Source of the DNA: Symsagittifera roscoffensis
Taxonomy: Eukaryota > Xenacoelomorpha > Acoela > Convolutidae
Assembly (NCBI RefSeq): GCF_963678635.1
Contig: NC_087067.1
Span: forward strand, 27,289,547-27,353,546
DNA length: 64,000 bases
Direction: 5' to 3'
The translations under genes and the position numbers were made by a program. Positions within the stretch are counted from its first letter, which is position 1. Each line of letters opens with the position of its first letter. The notes under the pieces are model-generated. The model saw nothing but the letters and a program-made list of their open reading frames with translations. It ran no database searches and had not been told where the DNA came from. Shown here piece after piece: positions 9,023 to 19,022 of this stretch.

Positions 9023-12000
9023 ATGAGTTTAGACAAGTCAAGGATACCAAAACGAGGTAATAGCTCTAGGAAATTCATACCTGAAAAGCAAAGAAAAACG
9101 ATGACCGATCCTTTTGTGGATTGGATCAAGCGAACCCGGTCCGATAAAGAGGGGACGGTTTCAGGCAGAATGGTTGAAACGAGAAGTCAAAAGACCTCAG
9201 AAGAGCGAGGAGAACTGTTAGAAGTGGAGGTCAATACGGACCATACCATGAACGACAACCAGGGAGTAAATGGACTGGAAGGGAGAGGCAGAAGGCTGGC
9301 GAGTGAATCTACTCCGGTAGAACAAGGCCATGATTTTGCCACTTCCACCGGGACGTTGGATCGAGAGGAGATGTCGGAACTGTCCGACATCTCAACTGAA
9401 GTAACGGCAACTAGAAGATCTCCGACAGACAACACTATGATGGCAAGCGGAACTGGAAAACAAACAACCTCATCATCGTTCTCAGAAAGAATGAAGAACA
9501 CCTTCGGAAACATCTTTCCATTCAGCATGGGAGGAGGAGCAGGAAACGATGGGGAGTCCCAGGAGGAAGAGGATGAAGAGGAGCAAGGGGACTTTGGATC
9601 TCAAGTCAGCCTCAATAGTTCGATCCAGGAGAGTGAGGCACACGTCGGAAGAGAGACTGGAACCATGGACAAATTTGGTGTAGTGACAACGATAAGTAAG
9701 GAGGCAAACACACCGGGCCAGTCAAAAGACTTCGCGATTAGGACAAGTTCAGAGCCACAACCTGAAGAGAGTAGAACCAGAGGGCTCGGCAATGCGTTAA
9801 TGGATCCTGAAATAAATAATGAAAAGACGTTGAAGCACAGAGTCAAGGCCCGGATCTCGACAAGCACGAAGTTACCTGGCTCCGACAGGGTTACACCGCC
9901 ACTAGTGACGCCACTCGTGGATAACGGGGCAGCACTAGAAGAAGCCTTAAACAACATAGTGGGCAGTTTAGGAGAACAAAATGAACAGATGTCGATAAGG
10001 ATGAGTGAACTAGAAAGAGCAGTTCACATTGAAAGAGAAAGTCTGCGGGAAGAAATAAACCGCAACAGACAAGAAGTTGACAGAAGCGAAAAACGCTTGA
10101 AAGAAAGAACGGACGAACATATGACGAGGAACTTGTCGCGAATGACAAGAGAGGCGGAACAGAGGGAGTTACGCTTAAGAGCCGACATGGAGAAGTTAAG
10201 AATTCAGCAAGAGCAGTCTCTTGGGTCTCTTGACACAAAGATAGACGCGATGATGGAGAGGCGAACGCAGGCTATCATGGATAGGTTGGACGGGCTACTA
10301 AGCAGCAAGAGTGGACCAAAAGAAGGAGAGCCGAACTCGGGAGGTCCCAGCAGGGAACCGAGGGTGAACTTCAATGAACATCAAAGGAGGAAGACAAATG
10401 GATCCACTAGAGGCAGGGGCAGTTCATCAGGCTATGCCACAAAGGGTAATACAGCATGGGGCCCGAACAGTAGAGCAAGTTCAACGAGGAACAGACAAAC
10501 CTCGAACGAACGACCAACGCAAAGCACACATGCGACCGGGAGAAGCGATTCTGGCAACATGGGGCATACAAGCCCGAGGAGGAGTCACATGGGCCAAGCG
10601 GGAAACGCTCATGGTGATTCGGATTGCAGGGATGCACCGCACACAGAGCCTTCGACAAGGTGTGAGGACACTCAGGGGGGACACTCAAGGGATGCTACGG
10701 CAATGGCCACAGCATTTGAACCCCTGAACAGGTCTTTGGAGACATTCCTGACGCGGTTATCTAGAACCAATGAACGCAGTGAAAAGTCCAGAAGAGTCTT
10801 TAAGAAGCCAAGATGCTACAAGGACGAATCTGATGGATGTATTGATACCTGGATAGAGGTAATGAAGCTGCATTTCGAGGAAGAGGACTTGTCGGAGAGA
10901 CAGGAATGCAGCGCGCTCACCAGCAACTTAGAAGGGACAGCCCTGAACTGTGTCATGGCTAAGAAACAGTATCAACGTGACACTGCTGAGAAAATCTTCG
11001 AAATCTTGTTAAACCGTTTCGGATCAGGGGTGCAGGGGCACCAGGCGATGATGCGCTTCGAGAAACGGAGGCAACGAGAAGATGAAACAATAGACAAGTT
11101 TCTCGATGATTTGGAAATGCTGAGAAGACGCAGCCAACCGGATGAGTCAAACCGAAGGATGAACCTGGCCGTAGCCTCAAAATTCATCGATGGTGTGAAA
11201 AATGATGAACTTCGTACGATGCTAGCAACGCATTACACACCACTATCAACTAATGCGCCAACACCGGAGGAGTTGAGGCTCAAATCAAAAGAGTATCTTT
11301 TGTTGAAACCTCCTTCGAGATCTGGATATTACAAGAACAATTATGGCAATTTTAACAACGGACCAGCTAACCAAGGGAACAATTGGTACAAACCGAGGGA
11401 TGATATGGACAAGAGACGTTCTTGTGCTAATTGCAGTTCAACAGACCATCATGTGTCAGCATGCCCAGCTTACAAACAAGGCATGAAAGCAATAGGCTTT
11501 AGCCTCGAGGACGAAGATGCGTCAGAGTTGGATCATGAGGATTTCATGAGAGGAGTAATTGCGAAATTTGGCCCGAGGTGTTTCTTTTGTAACTTGGAAG
11601 GTCATTTTAAATCAGATTGTCCGCAATTCTGGGATGCAGTGGCAGACATCAAGCATCCAAGGCATGAAGAAGCTTTGTCAGGAGTGAAAGCAAGCAAGGC
11701 TCGACTTTTGAGCGAAGCAGAGGCACGCAGGAAGGACAAACCTCAAGAGCTGGCGGCAAAGAAAATGCAAGCAGTAACAGAAGAAGCACGTGAACCGGAA
11801 CCAGCAACTGCTGCCGATGACTTCAAGATCGATTATAAGGCAGCCGCAAAGGATGCTTTAAATAGAGTACAGCAGGAATTGGTGACGAAAGAGATCGAAC
11901 AAAAAGTGAAACTTGAACTGGAAAATGAAAAGCTTCAGGAGCAACTGAACACCTTCGAGGCAACGGAGTTCGAAGAGACGAAAACACCAAGCAGTTTAGA

Positions 12001-15000
12001 TATGAAACTTAAAGTGATCTCCGGTAAGAGGTTCGGCATGGCGCCGCAGGGAAAGAAGATACAGTCGATAATCTCAGTGGCTGGACACCAGGTAATAAGA
12101 AATTTGAGTGAACCATCAGAGTTCACTTTAATGCATTTGGACACATATGCAGATTATCTGAGGCAGGTGGAGCCACGCACTGAGTCGAGAGCTGTGCGAG
12201 CACTACTAACGACGGGTGGCCCTCGCATGAAGAAACTTCATGGACGCTACTTGGAGGTCTATGGGCCGTATCAAATAATGCTGAACGTGGATGGAATCAG
12301 CATCTACACCAGGACTTACATAACAACAGATGATGACCAAATGGGGCAGATCTATTTGGGTGAAGAGGAACTCAAAGTCCGCAGGATAGGCCATGACGCC
12401 ATGATGGAACAAGACGCGGTACATATTGGATATGAAGCAGATGTGACAGCACACCTGCTTGACACCAACGGAACAAAAATCGGAGTCACAGGGCTTCTGG
12501 ACACAGGCGCGGTGGTGAGTGTGATGCCGATAAAAACCTGGGAGAGAATGGGCTTCACGCGGGAAGATCTGATTCCTACGAATCTCCGACTAGCCGCTGC
12601 AAATCGAGGAGCTATCTACGTAGCCGGAAGAACACCGGTGACGGTCCTTCACATGGGAGGACGGAACCTTTGGATGAGCTTCCTGGTGGTAGAGAATCTG
12701 GACGATGCCGACCAATTCATCTTGGGCAGAGATTTTGTCAGGAATTTTGACGTGATGATTGACTTGAACAACGGTCTAATACGGATTAGAAACCCGGACC
12801 GAAAGTATGTTAAGAGACCAGTTAATAGGATAATAACAGATGAAAATAAGGTACCAGTTTTTTTGGATAGAAAAGTAAAGTTACAACCAGGACAAGCTGT
12901 AGTAGCGATTTTTAGAATGAGAAATTTAAATTCGTTAAGTGATAGTAAACAGGTTTGCTTAGTACCGAATCCAAATAGTCAGAGTTCGGTGATTTTAGGC
13001 CGGAGCTTCTCGGTAACGCGAAACGGACTGTGTGTCAGTGTGTTGTTGAACACACTGGACACCACGGTTTCAATCCAGCGTGGAAAGAAGCTTGGTTACG
13101 CATTGCCGATGAGGACCGACTATGAGGAGACAGAAAACTCGAAGAAATATAGTGTGAAAGACTGTCCTTATCATGCAAATAAAGATAAAATCTTAAAGAG
13201 AATTAATGAATTAAAATCTATTCATAAATTGTTTTCAATGAAATCCGAAACGGACGACGGCTTATCAAGCTGCTCGAATTTTCCGGAACGCCCCTCGTCA
13301 TATGAACTAGATTCTGACAAACCGGTTTTGCCAGAAAAAGAGCATTTAAAAGGAAAAATAGGTGAGGGAGATTTTGAAAAATTGCGGGACCTCCTAGATC
13401 GGAACGCCGAAGTATTTTCAAAACATAAGGCGGACATCGGTTGCTGTAATTTCGTCGAACACGAAATCGAACTAGAAGAGGGCGCCGTTCCCCATAGGGA
13501 AGGCGCAAGGCGAATGACGCCACATAAATCGGAAGCGTGCCGAGCGGAAATAGAAATGTTGCTTGAATACGACATGATAGAACCCTCGAAATCACCATGG
13601 GCTTGCGGAGTAGTAATGGCGAAAAAGAAAGGGGGGCAGCTTAGATTTTGTTGCGACTTTCGTTACTTGAACGCGGTAACGATTAAAGATGCGTACCCGA
13701 TACCGCGAATAGACGAGAGCCTATCCAAACTTGGTGATGCAAAGTTCTTCACCACATTGGACTTGGGTTCTGCCTTCTGGCAGGTTCCTCTGCGAAAGAA
13801 GGACAGGGAGAAAACCGGATTCGCGTGCGAATTGGGGTTGTACCAGTGGAAGAGGATGCCCTTCGGCTTGTGCAATGCAACAGCAACCTTTCAAAGGCTG
13901 ATGGCTCAGGCTTTGACAGGAGTAACCAAAAAGTACGGGAATCTCTTGATGTGCTACGTGGATGACGTAGTCATAGCGACACCAACCCTGGAGGATCACA
14001 TTGATCGACTCGATGAGGTCTTCGGATGTATGAAAAGAGCAGGCTTGAAATGCAAACCATCGAAATGTGAAATCCTTAGGGATTCGATCAAGTACCTGGG
14101 AAGAATGGTGGACCGGCATGGTGTGAGGCCAGATCCAGAAGCAGTAGAGGCTGTGCTGACATGGAAAGCTCCTAGAACGGACACACAGCTCATGAGCTTC
14201 CTAGGGTTTGCCAATTACTACCGAGAATTCATAAAAGGATACGCGGACAAGGTGTACCCGATGCAGAAGCTGATGCGCAACAAAGGGAAAAAGTTCGAAT
14301 GGAACGATGAGGCACAAGTTGCTTTCGAGAACATAAAGCGGGAACTGTGCGAAGCGCCAGTGCTGGGCATGCCTACAGAAAAGGGCATGTATGTTCTTGA
14401 CACAGACGCATCGTTGGTGGCCATCTCAGGAATATTGCATCAAGAGCAAGAATGGAACGGAAGAACAGTTCTCCGTCCCATTGCATACGGCAGCAAAGTC
14501 TTGAGTGACACAGAGATGAAATATGGCGCACCAAAAGCAGAAATGTTTGCAGTAGTCACCTTCGTGGAAAAGTACCGTGCATACTTGGGGAGCGCTCCCT
14601 TCAAGTTACGCGTGGACAACAGAGCGTTATCCTGGTTGAAGACCTACTCGATGGATCAGAGTTATATTGGTAGATGGATAGTCAGATTGGATGGCTACCA
14701 TATGATAATCGAACACAGGATGCGTGATAAACATCAGAATGCTGACAGTCTCAGCAAGAAAACTGAGTTCTATGAAAGATTGGAGCAGAAGCAGGCCAAT
14801 CAGGCGGAAGTAAAGGAGGGATTCTCGTTTCTGGACAAAGAAACTTATGAAGCGCTTCCCTTAACGAGATGGTTGGATAAGTCTGGACATCCAATTCCAG
14901 GGCATCCTGAGTTACCTGTAGAGAAAGCAGCCGAGATAAAGATCCTGTCCAAGGAGGATCCGGTCCCCTTGGATTTGTTGCTGCGCTCGAACCTGGTCCA

Positions 15001-18000
15001 GCAAGAACTCTCTCGCATGAATATAAACAGCCTCTCATTATTGGATAAAACGGTGCAAGTCACACCACAAGTGATGCGGATACTGGGTGGATTGTTAGAA
15101 AGAGAAGTGACCAGAGATGACCCCGAGTGGACAGCAGCAGTGGCATCGCTAACAGTCAGTGAGAAAGTGAAGATCATGCCGTCCAGACAACAGCACGAAG
15201 AGAACAAGAGGGATTGTAGGACAATAGTTCAGCAACTAGTATCCTCAATACCCCAAGAGATTTTAACCAGTACTTCTTACGGACAGAAAGGACGGGAGAG
15301 CGGCAAGCAAAAGAAAACTGTCACCTTTGTAGACCGGGATAAAGAGGGTGGAGTTGTAAAACAAAATCTGCTGCAAGACTATTTGTCTGGGGAGAAGGAT
15401 AAGGAGAAAAACCAGCGATCACAAGATCAACACCCGGGACAAGGAAATTTGTCCGGGGAGTCCGAGATAGACGAGAAAATTCCTGATGAGAAACAGGACC
15501 TAGAGAACAAAGTTTTGTCCGGGGAGTTCAGATGGATGCGAAGGAAATACGGACATGATCTGGAGGAGCGTGCAGTCTCCAGCACAACACCTTCGACGGA
15601 TGATAAGTCAGAAAGCTCGAGAATGAACACCTATTCAGACAGGGATTCGACCTCGGGATCAGAACTGTCAGAACTGGCGATACACACGCTACTAGTGGAA
15701 ACTCGGGCGAGAAACCTGGACAGAGAGGTGTACCAGGATCCTGACAGTGATCGCTACCTAATACCAAGCGAAAGAGTCTTTGACAACGCAGCGGATGACT
15801 TAGAAACGATAGCGGTATCGAAACGTTCGATAAGCCTGTTGCCGCAGAAAGAGGTAGTCAGGACTGATCTTCAGCCGTTTCAACAAGAAACACAACCGTT
15901 GGCGAAGATTTGGTGCGTTAAGATGGAAGAAGACACACATCAGCCCAACGAGCTGAACAGTCAGATGAGAGTCATGAAGACGTACTTGAAGGCGAGATAC
16001 AGACTCTCGGACCTTCTAAGGGCGCAGAGAAAAGATCGCATGACAAGCAAACTAAAAAGGTGGATAGAAAACGGTGCACCTGACAAAGGTGATCTGGAAG
16101 AAGACAGCTATAGGATCCTGAGACAATACTTCATGCAGAAGGAGGGGAGATTATATCTGAACAAGGACGGGATCGTGGCTTGCAGGAGAAGAGAAGAAGA
16201 CAAGGTCTTATACAAATATAACGCGATAGTGTTGCCGCAACTCTATCAGACAGAACTATTATTCAGGTCGCATGATCAGATGGGCCATCAAGGGATCGAC
16301 AAAGTGTATCAGAGGATCCTGAAGCGCTTTGAGTGGCCTGGGATGAAAAAGGCATGCGAGAAATGGGTGACAGCATGTCTGTCATGCCAACAGGTCAAGG
16401 ATCCTAGGAAGTTGCGATTTCCTTTACAATCAATTGAGTCGTCTGAATTCAACGAGGTGGTGCAGATAGATCACCAGAAGATATGCATGACAGACAGCGG
16501 TTACAACCAAGTCTTGGTCATGATAGATCACTTCACGAAGTATGCAGAGGCCGTGCCCTGCATCACTGCCTCGGCGGAAGAGACATGCGACCACCTGATC
16601 AATACGTGGATAGCAAGACATGGTTGTCCAATGACGTTTCAATCGGACAATGGAACGGCTTTCGTAGGCGAGCTTACGAAAGAGCTTATGAGACGGTCAC
16701 AAGTCGCTCAGGCTCACTCCACGACATACCACCCTCAGACGAATGGCTTAGTAGAAAGACAGAATAGGACGTTAGTGTCGATGCTGAGGGTATATTGTTC
16801 CAGGTACATGACCGATTGGGACAGATACCTTCCACAGGTGATGGGAGCTTATAATAGCACGCAACACTCCACCACTGGAGTCAGTCCACACATGATGCTG
16901 ACGGGACACGAGAAGTCTTTACCCTTGACATTCTTCTACCCAGAGTATGAGGGAAAGAAAACATCCCCACAGGTCTACGTGAGGGATGTGATCAGACGCC
17001 AACAGGAGTTGAACGACTTGTGTAGACGAAACACTCAGCAGGCACAGGCAAGGCAGAGGAAAAGATTCGACAAGAAAGCAGCTGGTGCAAAGGCTTACTC
17101 GGTGGGAGACTACGTATGGGTATTTCAGAACGTTATACCACCGAAAGGGACAAAAAAGCTTCTGAAGAAGTGGAGGGGACCTTTCATGATTACAGAGGTG
17201 CACCAAGAGGGACGCTTTTATAGACTGAGTACTGGCCGAGCCGCCCACTACGAGAACATCAAGCCACACAATCCATCGACAGAAGACTGGTGTATACCTG
17301 CAGACATGGAAGAAGGGGATTATCTAATGATGGATCCTGCTTGTGAGATCAATGAAAAAGGCACCAGGGAGAAGAACGATGGAAACGAAGTCGTAGAGGA
17401 AGGCATGGATACACCATTGGACCTGGATCCCAACGAACAGATCGAAGCAAACGATGAAACCTTGCCCTACGCAGAGGAAGATTGGCAGGATTCCGAACAG
17501 ACAGAGGTTCCCAAGAACATGGAACCAGATCTTCCGTTCACGATGCAGACTCGTCAGAAAGACGGGACGAGACTAAGAAAGAAATACAATCCTTACGGTG
17601 ACGACTTTGTAGTGGATAGGATAGATCTAAAGAAAATAGTGGAGGAAGTAGTGGGTTTAGAGGAAATAACAGTGTCACAGGACATTGACATAGTCGATGA
17701 TCACAACGATGAGTGGGTTGACGACTGGTCGAAACCCGAGGTGGAGTTCGACGATGAGCAACAGCAGTCAAATGAACAAGACCTGACGAACCTGCGTGTC
17801 TTAGAGTGGCTGAACGACATGACATCAGACCCTGAAAAGACCAGCGTTACGATTCAAGACGTAGATCGCGAAAGCGCGAAATACATTAAGACCGAACGAG
17901 ATGATCCTTCCTGGGCTGCCCAGGAAGGACAACTTCTCATTCCAGCTTCTAATCTTGACTTAATACCCGGTATGCGATCGACGGGGACGCCGATGGATAT

Positions 18001-18625
18001 TTTTGTCCGGGGAGTGGGGGTAGGACTTACCCACACTGAAAACTTGATAATAAAAAAATTGAGAATAGCAAGAGAAACAGGAAACTTAGAAGCAGAAACA
18101 GGTGAAGAACCTAAGAAACCTGACATAGGCAGGGTAGTTGAGTCATATTTTAATTTACCAAATGAACATTCTAGTAACATAATACTAATAGACAGTGATT
18201 TCATACTCACAAACAGAACATGTGCGGTAGCAATCACCGCAGACATGAGTTTTAGGACGGCGCTAGCGGCAGATTTTAAGAGGGAATACAAAAACGTGGA
18301 ATTCCTTTGGAAGCAAAGACCAGGGATAGGGGGCGTAGCAGCCTTACCCCCGGCGGTGTCGCAAATACCGGGAAAGTACTTATGCTTCCTGGTAACGAGG
18401 GCGACAGAGAAGCAACACGTGGAACCAGAAAATCTAGTCTTGTCTTTGACGAGGCTGAGGGACTTCCTTGTGGAAATGGACGTGAAGGAGCTTTCGCTTC
18501 CAGTGTACGATCCAAATAGAGGAAGACTGCATCCTCGGGAATTGTACGCGCTTGTACACGTGATATTCTCTGATACGAACATACAAGTATATCTACATAA
18601 GAAATATTACTTAAGTATAGGCTGA
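9023..18625 (+). CDS. E1 ORF1: Gag-protease-RT-RNase H-integrase polyprotein with macro-like C-terminus
   Basis: A 3,200-residue polyprotein in one frame. Residues 1-310 are low-complexity and acidic; 313-423 form a coiled coil; 590-745 are a Ty3-type Gag capsid region. Two CCHC knuckles follow (C801, C804, H809, C814 and C853, C856, H861, C866). An aspartic protease has LLDTGAVVS with Asp1160. Reverse transcriptase spans about 1465-1740 (LDLGSAFWQVPL with Asp1580; YVDD at 1645-1648), RNase H about 1785-1912 (LDTDAS, Asp1795). A variable acidic linker precedes the integrase: HHCC domain from H2417 to C2452/C2455, catalytic Asp2483, Asp2542, Glu2578 (35 residues between the last two), and a GPY/F module near 2715. 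Residues 3050-3195 resemble a TARG1/OARD1-type macro domain. The ATG at 9023 opens the longest frame; ATGs a little downstream (for example in RMVETRS) also fit. No frameshift separates Gag and Pol. Confidence 0.97.
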   Translation: MSLDKSRIPKRGNSSRKFIPEKQRKTMTDPFVDWIKRTRSDKEGTVSGRMVETRSQKTSEERGELLEVEVNTDHTMNDNQGVNGLEGRGRRLASESTPVEQGHDFATSTGTLDREEMSELSDISTEVTATRRSPTDNTMMASGTGKQTTSSSFSERMKNTFGNIFPFSMGGGAGNDGESQEEEDEEEQGDFGSQVSLNSSIQESEAHVGRETGTMDKFGVVTTISKEANTPGQSKDFAIRTSSEPQPEESRTRGLGNALMDPEINNEKTLKHRVKARISTSTKLPGSDRVTPPLVTPLVDNGAALEEALNNIVGSLGEQNEQMSIRMSELERAVHIERESLREEINRNRQEVDRSEKRLKERTDEHMTRNLSRMTREAEQRELRLRADMEKLRIQQEQSLGSLDTKIDAMMERRTQAIMDRLDGLLSSKSGPKEGEPNSGGPSREPRVNFNEHQRRKTNGSTRGRGSSSGYATKGNTAWGPNSRASSTRNRQTSNERPTQSTHATGRSDSGNMGHTSPRRSHMGQAGNAHGDSDCRDAPHTEPSTRCEDTQGGHSRDATAMATAFEPLNRSLETFLTRLSRTNERSEKSRRVFKKPRCYKDESDGCIDTWIEVMKLHFEEEDLSERQECSALTSNLEGTALNCVMAKKQYQRDTAEKIFEILLNRFGSGVQGHQAMMRFEKRRQREDETIDKFLDDLEMLRRRSQPDESNRRMNLAVASKFIDGVKNDELRTMLATHYTPLSTNAPTPEELRLKSKEYLLLKPPSRSGYYKNNYGNFNNGPANQGNNWYKPRDDMDKRRSCANCSSTDHHVSACPAYKQGMKAIGFSLEDEDASELDHEDFMRGVIAKFGPRCFFCNLEGHFKSDCPQFWDAVADIKHPRHEEALSGVKASKARLLSEAEARRKDKPQELAAKKMQAVTEEAREPEPATAADDFKIDYKAAAKDALNRVQQELVTKEIEQKVKLELENEKLQEQLNTFEATEFEETKTPSSLDMKLKVISGKRFGMAPQGKKIQSIISVAGHQVIRNLSEPSEFTLMHLDTYADYLRQVEPRTESRAVRALLTTGGPRMKKLHGRYLEVYGPYQIMLNVDGISIYTRTYITTDDDQMGQIYLGEEELKVRRIGHDAMMEQDAVHIGYEADVTAHLLDTNGTKIGVTGLLDTGAVVSVMPIKTWERMGFTREDLIPTNLRLAAANRGAIYVAGRTPVTVLHMGGRNLWMSFLVVENLDDADQFILGRDFVRNFDVMIDLNNGLIRIRNPDRKYVKRPVNRIITDENKVPVFLDRKVKLQPGQAVVAIFRMRNLNSLSDSKQVCLVPNPNSQSSVILGRSFSVTRNGLCVSVLLNTLDTTVSIQRGKKLGYALPMRTDYEETENSKKYSVKDCPYHANKDKILKRINELKSIHKLFSMKSETDDGLSSCSNFPERPSSYELDSDKPVLPEKEHLKGKIGEGDFEKLRDLLDRNAEVFSKHKADIGCCNFVEHEIELEEGAVPHREGARRMTPHKSEACRAEIEMLLEYDMIEPSKSPWACGVVMAKKKGGQLRFCCDFRYLNAVTIKDAYPIPRIDESLSKLGDAKFFTTLDLGSAFWQVPLRKKDREKTGFACELGLYQWKRMPFGLCNATATFQRLMAQALTGVTKKYGNLLMCYVDDVVIATPTLEDHIDRLDEVFGCMKRAGLKCKPSKCEILRDSIKYLGRMVDRHGVRPDPEAVEAVLTWKAPRTDTQLMSFLGFANYYREFIKGYADKVYPMQKLMRNKGKKFEWNDEAQVAFENIKRELCEAPVLGMPTEKGMYVLDTDASLVAISGILHQEQEWNGRTVLRPIAYGSKVLSDTEMKYGAPKAEMFAVVTFVEKYRAYLGSAPFKLRVDNRALSWLKTYSMDQSYIGRWIVRLDGYHMIIEHRMRDKHQNADSLSKKTEFYERLEQKQANQAEVKEGFSFLDKETYEALPLTRWLDKSGHPIPGHPELPVEKAAEIKILSKEDPVPLDLLLRSNLVQQELSRMNINSLSLLDKTVQVTPQVMRILGGLLEREVTRDDPEWTAAVASLTVSEKVKIMPSRQQHEENKRDCRTIVQQLVSSIPQEILTSTSYGQKGRESGKQKKTVTFVDRDKEGGVVKQNLLQDYLSGEKDKEKNQRSQDQHPGQGNLSGESEIDEKIPDEKQDLENKVLSGEFRWMRRKYGHDLEERAVSSTTPSTDDKSESSRMNTYSDRDSTSGSELSELAIHTLLVETRARNLDREVYQDPDSDRYLIPSERVFDNAADDLETIAVSKRSISLLPQKEVVRTDLQPFQQETQPLAKIWCVKMEEDTHQPNELNSQMRVMKTYLKARYRLSDLLRAQRKDRMTSKLKRWIENGAPDKGDLEEDSYRILRQYFMQKEGRLYLNKDGIVACRRREEDKVLYKYNAIVLPQLYQTELLFRSHDQMGHQGIDKVYQRILKRFEWPGMKKACEKWVTACLSCQQVKDPRKLRFPLQSIESSEFNEVVQIDHQKICMTDSGYNQVLVMIDHFTKYAEAVPCITASAEETCDHLINTWIARHGCPMTFQSDNGTAFVGELTKELMRRSQVAQAHSTTYHPQTNGLVERQNRTLVSMLRVYCSRYMTDWDRYLPQVMGAYNSTQHSTTGVSPHMMLTGHEKSLPLTFFYPEYEGKKTSPQVYVRDVIRRQQELNDLCRRNTQQAQARQRKRFDKKAAGAKAYSVGDYVWVFQNVIPPKGTKKLLKKWRGPFMITEVHQEGRFYRLSTGRAAHYENIKPHNPSTEDWCIPADMEEGDYLMMDPACEINEKGTREKNDGNEVVEEGMDTPLDLDPNEQIEANDETLPYAEEDWQDSEQTEVPKNMEPDLPFTMQTRQKDGTRLRKKYNPYGDDFVVDRIDLKKIVEEVVGLEEITVSQDIDIVDDHNDEWVDDWSKPEVEFDDEQQQSNEQDLTNLRVLEWLNDMTSDPEKTSVTIQDVDRESAKYIKTERDDPSWAAQEGQLLIPASNLDLIPGMRSTGTPMDIFVRGVGVGLTHTENLIIKKLRIARETGNLEAETGEEPKKPDIGRVVESYFNLPNEHSSNIILIDSDFILTNRTCAVAITADMSFRTALAADFKREYKNVEFLWKQRPGIGGVAALPPAVSQIPGKYLCFLVTRATEKQHVEPENLVLSLTRLRDFLVEMDVKELSLPVYDPNRGRLHPRELYALVHVIFSDTNIQVYLHKKYYLSIG
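15384..15527 (+). repeat. Three in-frame copies of the GTC(C/T)GGGGAG motif inside E1 ORF1
   Basis: TTGTCTGGGGAG (15383), TTGTCCGGGGAG (15449) and TTGTCCGGGGAG (15515) all encode Leu-Ser-Gly-Glu in the acidic linker between RNase H and integrase. The same decamer forms the polypurine tract at 28767-28776. Confidence 0.85.
17974..18045 (+). promoter_or_regulatory. Nucleotide-conserved block in ORF1 with PPT-like core (candidate internal polypurine tract)
   Basis: Across E1, E2 (39785-39860 minus) and E3 (61210-61290 minus) this segment is almost unchanged, including third codon positions; only two bases vary within 18000-18043. It contains GTCCGGGGAGTGGGGGTAGG, whose first eleven bases equal the polypurine tract before the 3' LTR. 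Here it is read Val-Arg-Gly, not Leu-Ser-Gly-Glu as in the linker copies. The part GTGGGGGTA-GGACT-TACCCACAC can fold into an imperfect 9-bp hairpin. A central plus-strand primer is the simplest reading; an RNA structure is an alternative. Confidence 0.6.
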
Positions 18626-19022
18626 GTGATGTGCGAGAGGTGCGTTAGGCCAAAGACTAAGTTGTGTGTAATATGTGAGAGGTGCGTGATGTTATGTTAT
18701 GTGTTAGGTTATTAAGATCATGGGTAAGTAGTGGTTAGTGACCATGAACAACTAAATGACGATCTTGGGAATAGATCCAAAGTTTGGACTGTCCAATCTT
18801 AGGTCGAATTCCAAAATTTTAGAAACCAATTGATTTTAATAAATTTTAGGATAAATATCTTTTTATCTGAACTGTCTTTAAGCAAATTTTAACGATGTAT
18901 GTTAAGGTGAAATTGACAGGTGTGACATTCGTGATTCCTTTTCTAGATCCTGATTGATCATTTAATTGCTCACTTGAGTCAAAACTTGAAATCGAATCAA
19001 ATTAAATTTGGAAAAGAACAGT
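18626..19022 (+). other. E1 spacer between ORF1 and ORF2
   Basis: About 400 bp of AT-rich non-coding DNA holding the conserved splice acceptor at 18936-18946. It includes TGTGACATTCG (18921-18931), an exact copy of the LTR 5' terminus, which may be chance or a trace of an LTR-derived end. Confidence 0.7.
18936..18946 (+). promoter_or_regulatory. Conserved splice acceptor ahead of E1 ORF2
   Basis: TCCTTTTCTAG is followed by ATCCTGATTGATC. E3 has TTGTTTTTTAG followed by ATCTTGATTGATC and E2 has CTGTTTTCAG followed by ATCAAG, each 76-217 nt before the ORF2 start. The shared position and sequence suggest ORF2 is translated from a spliced (cis or spliced-leader) RNA. Confidence 0.65.

Noticed and set aside
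17854-18582. 242-codon antisense frame opposite the end of E1 ORF1, with similar antisense frames in E2 and E3
   Set aside because: It is a shadow of the strongly conserved sense coding sequence; codon content reflects ORF1, and no independent feature is seen.
18360-18625. dUTPase or chromodomain at the ORF1 C-terminus, as found in some Ty3/gypsy groups
   Set aside because: No dUTPase motifs and no aromatic-cage chromodomain pattern; the order of strands and helices fits a macro domain better.
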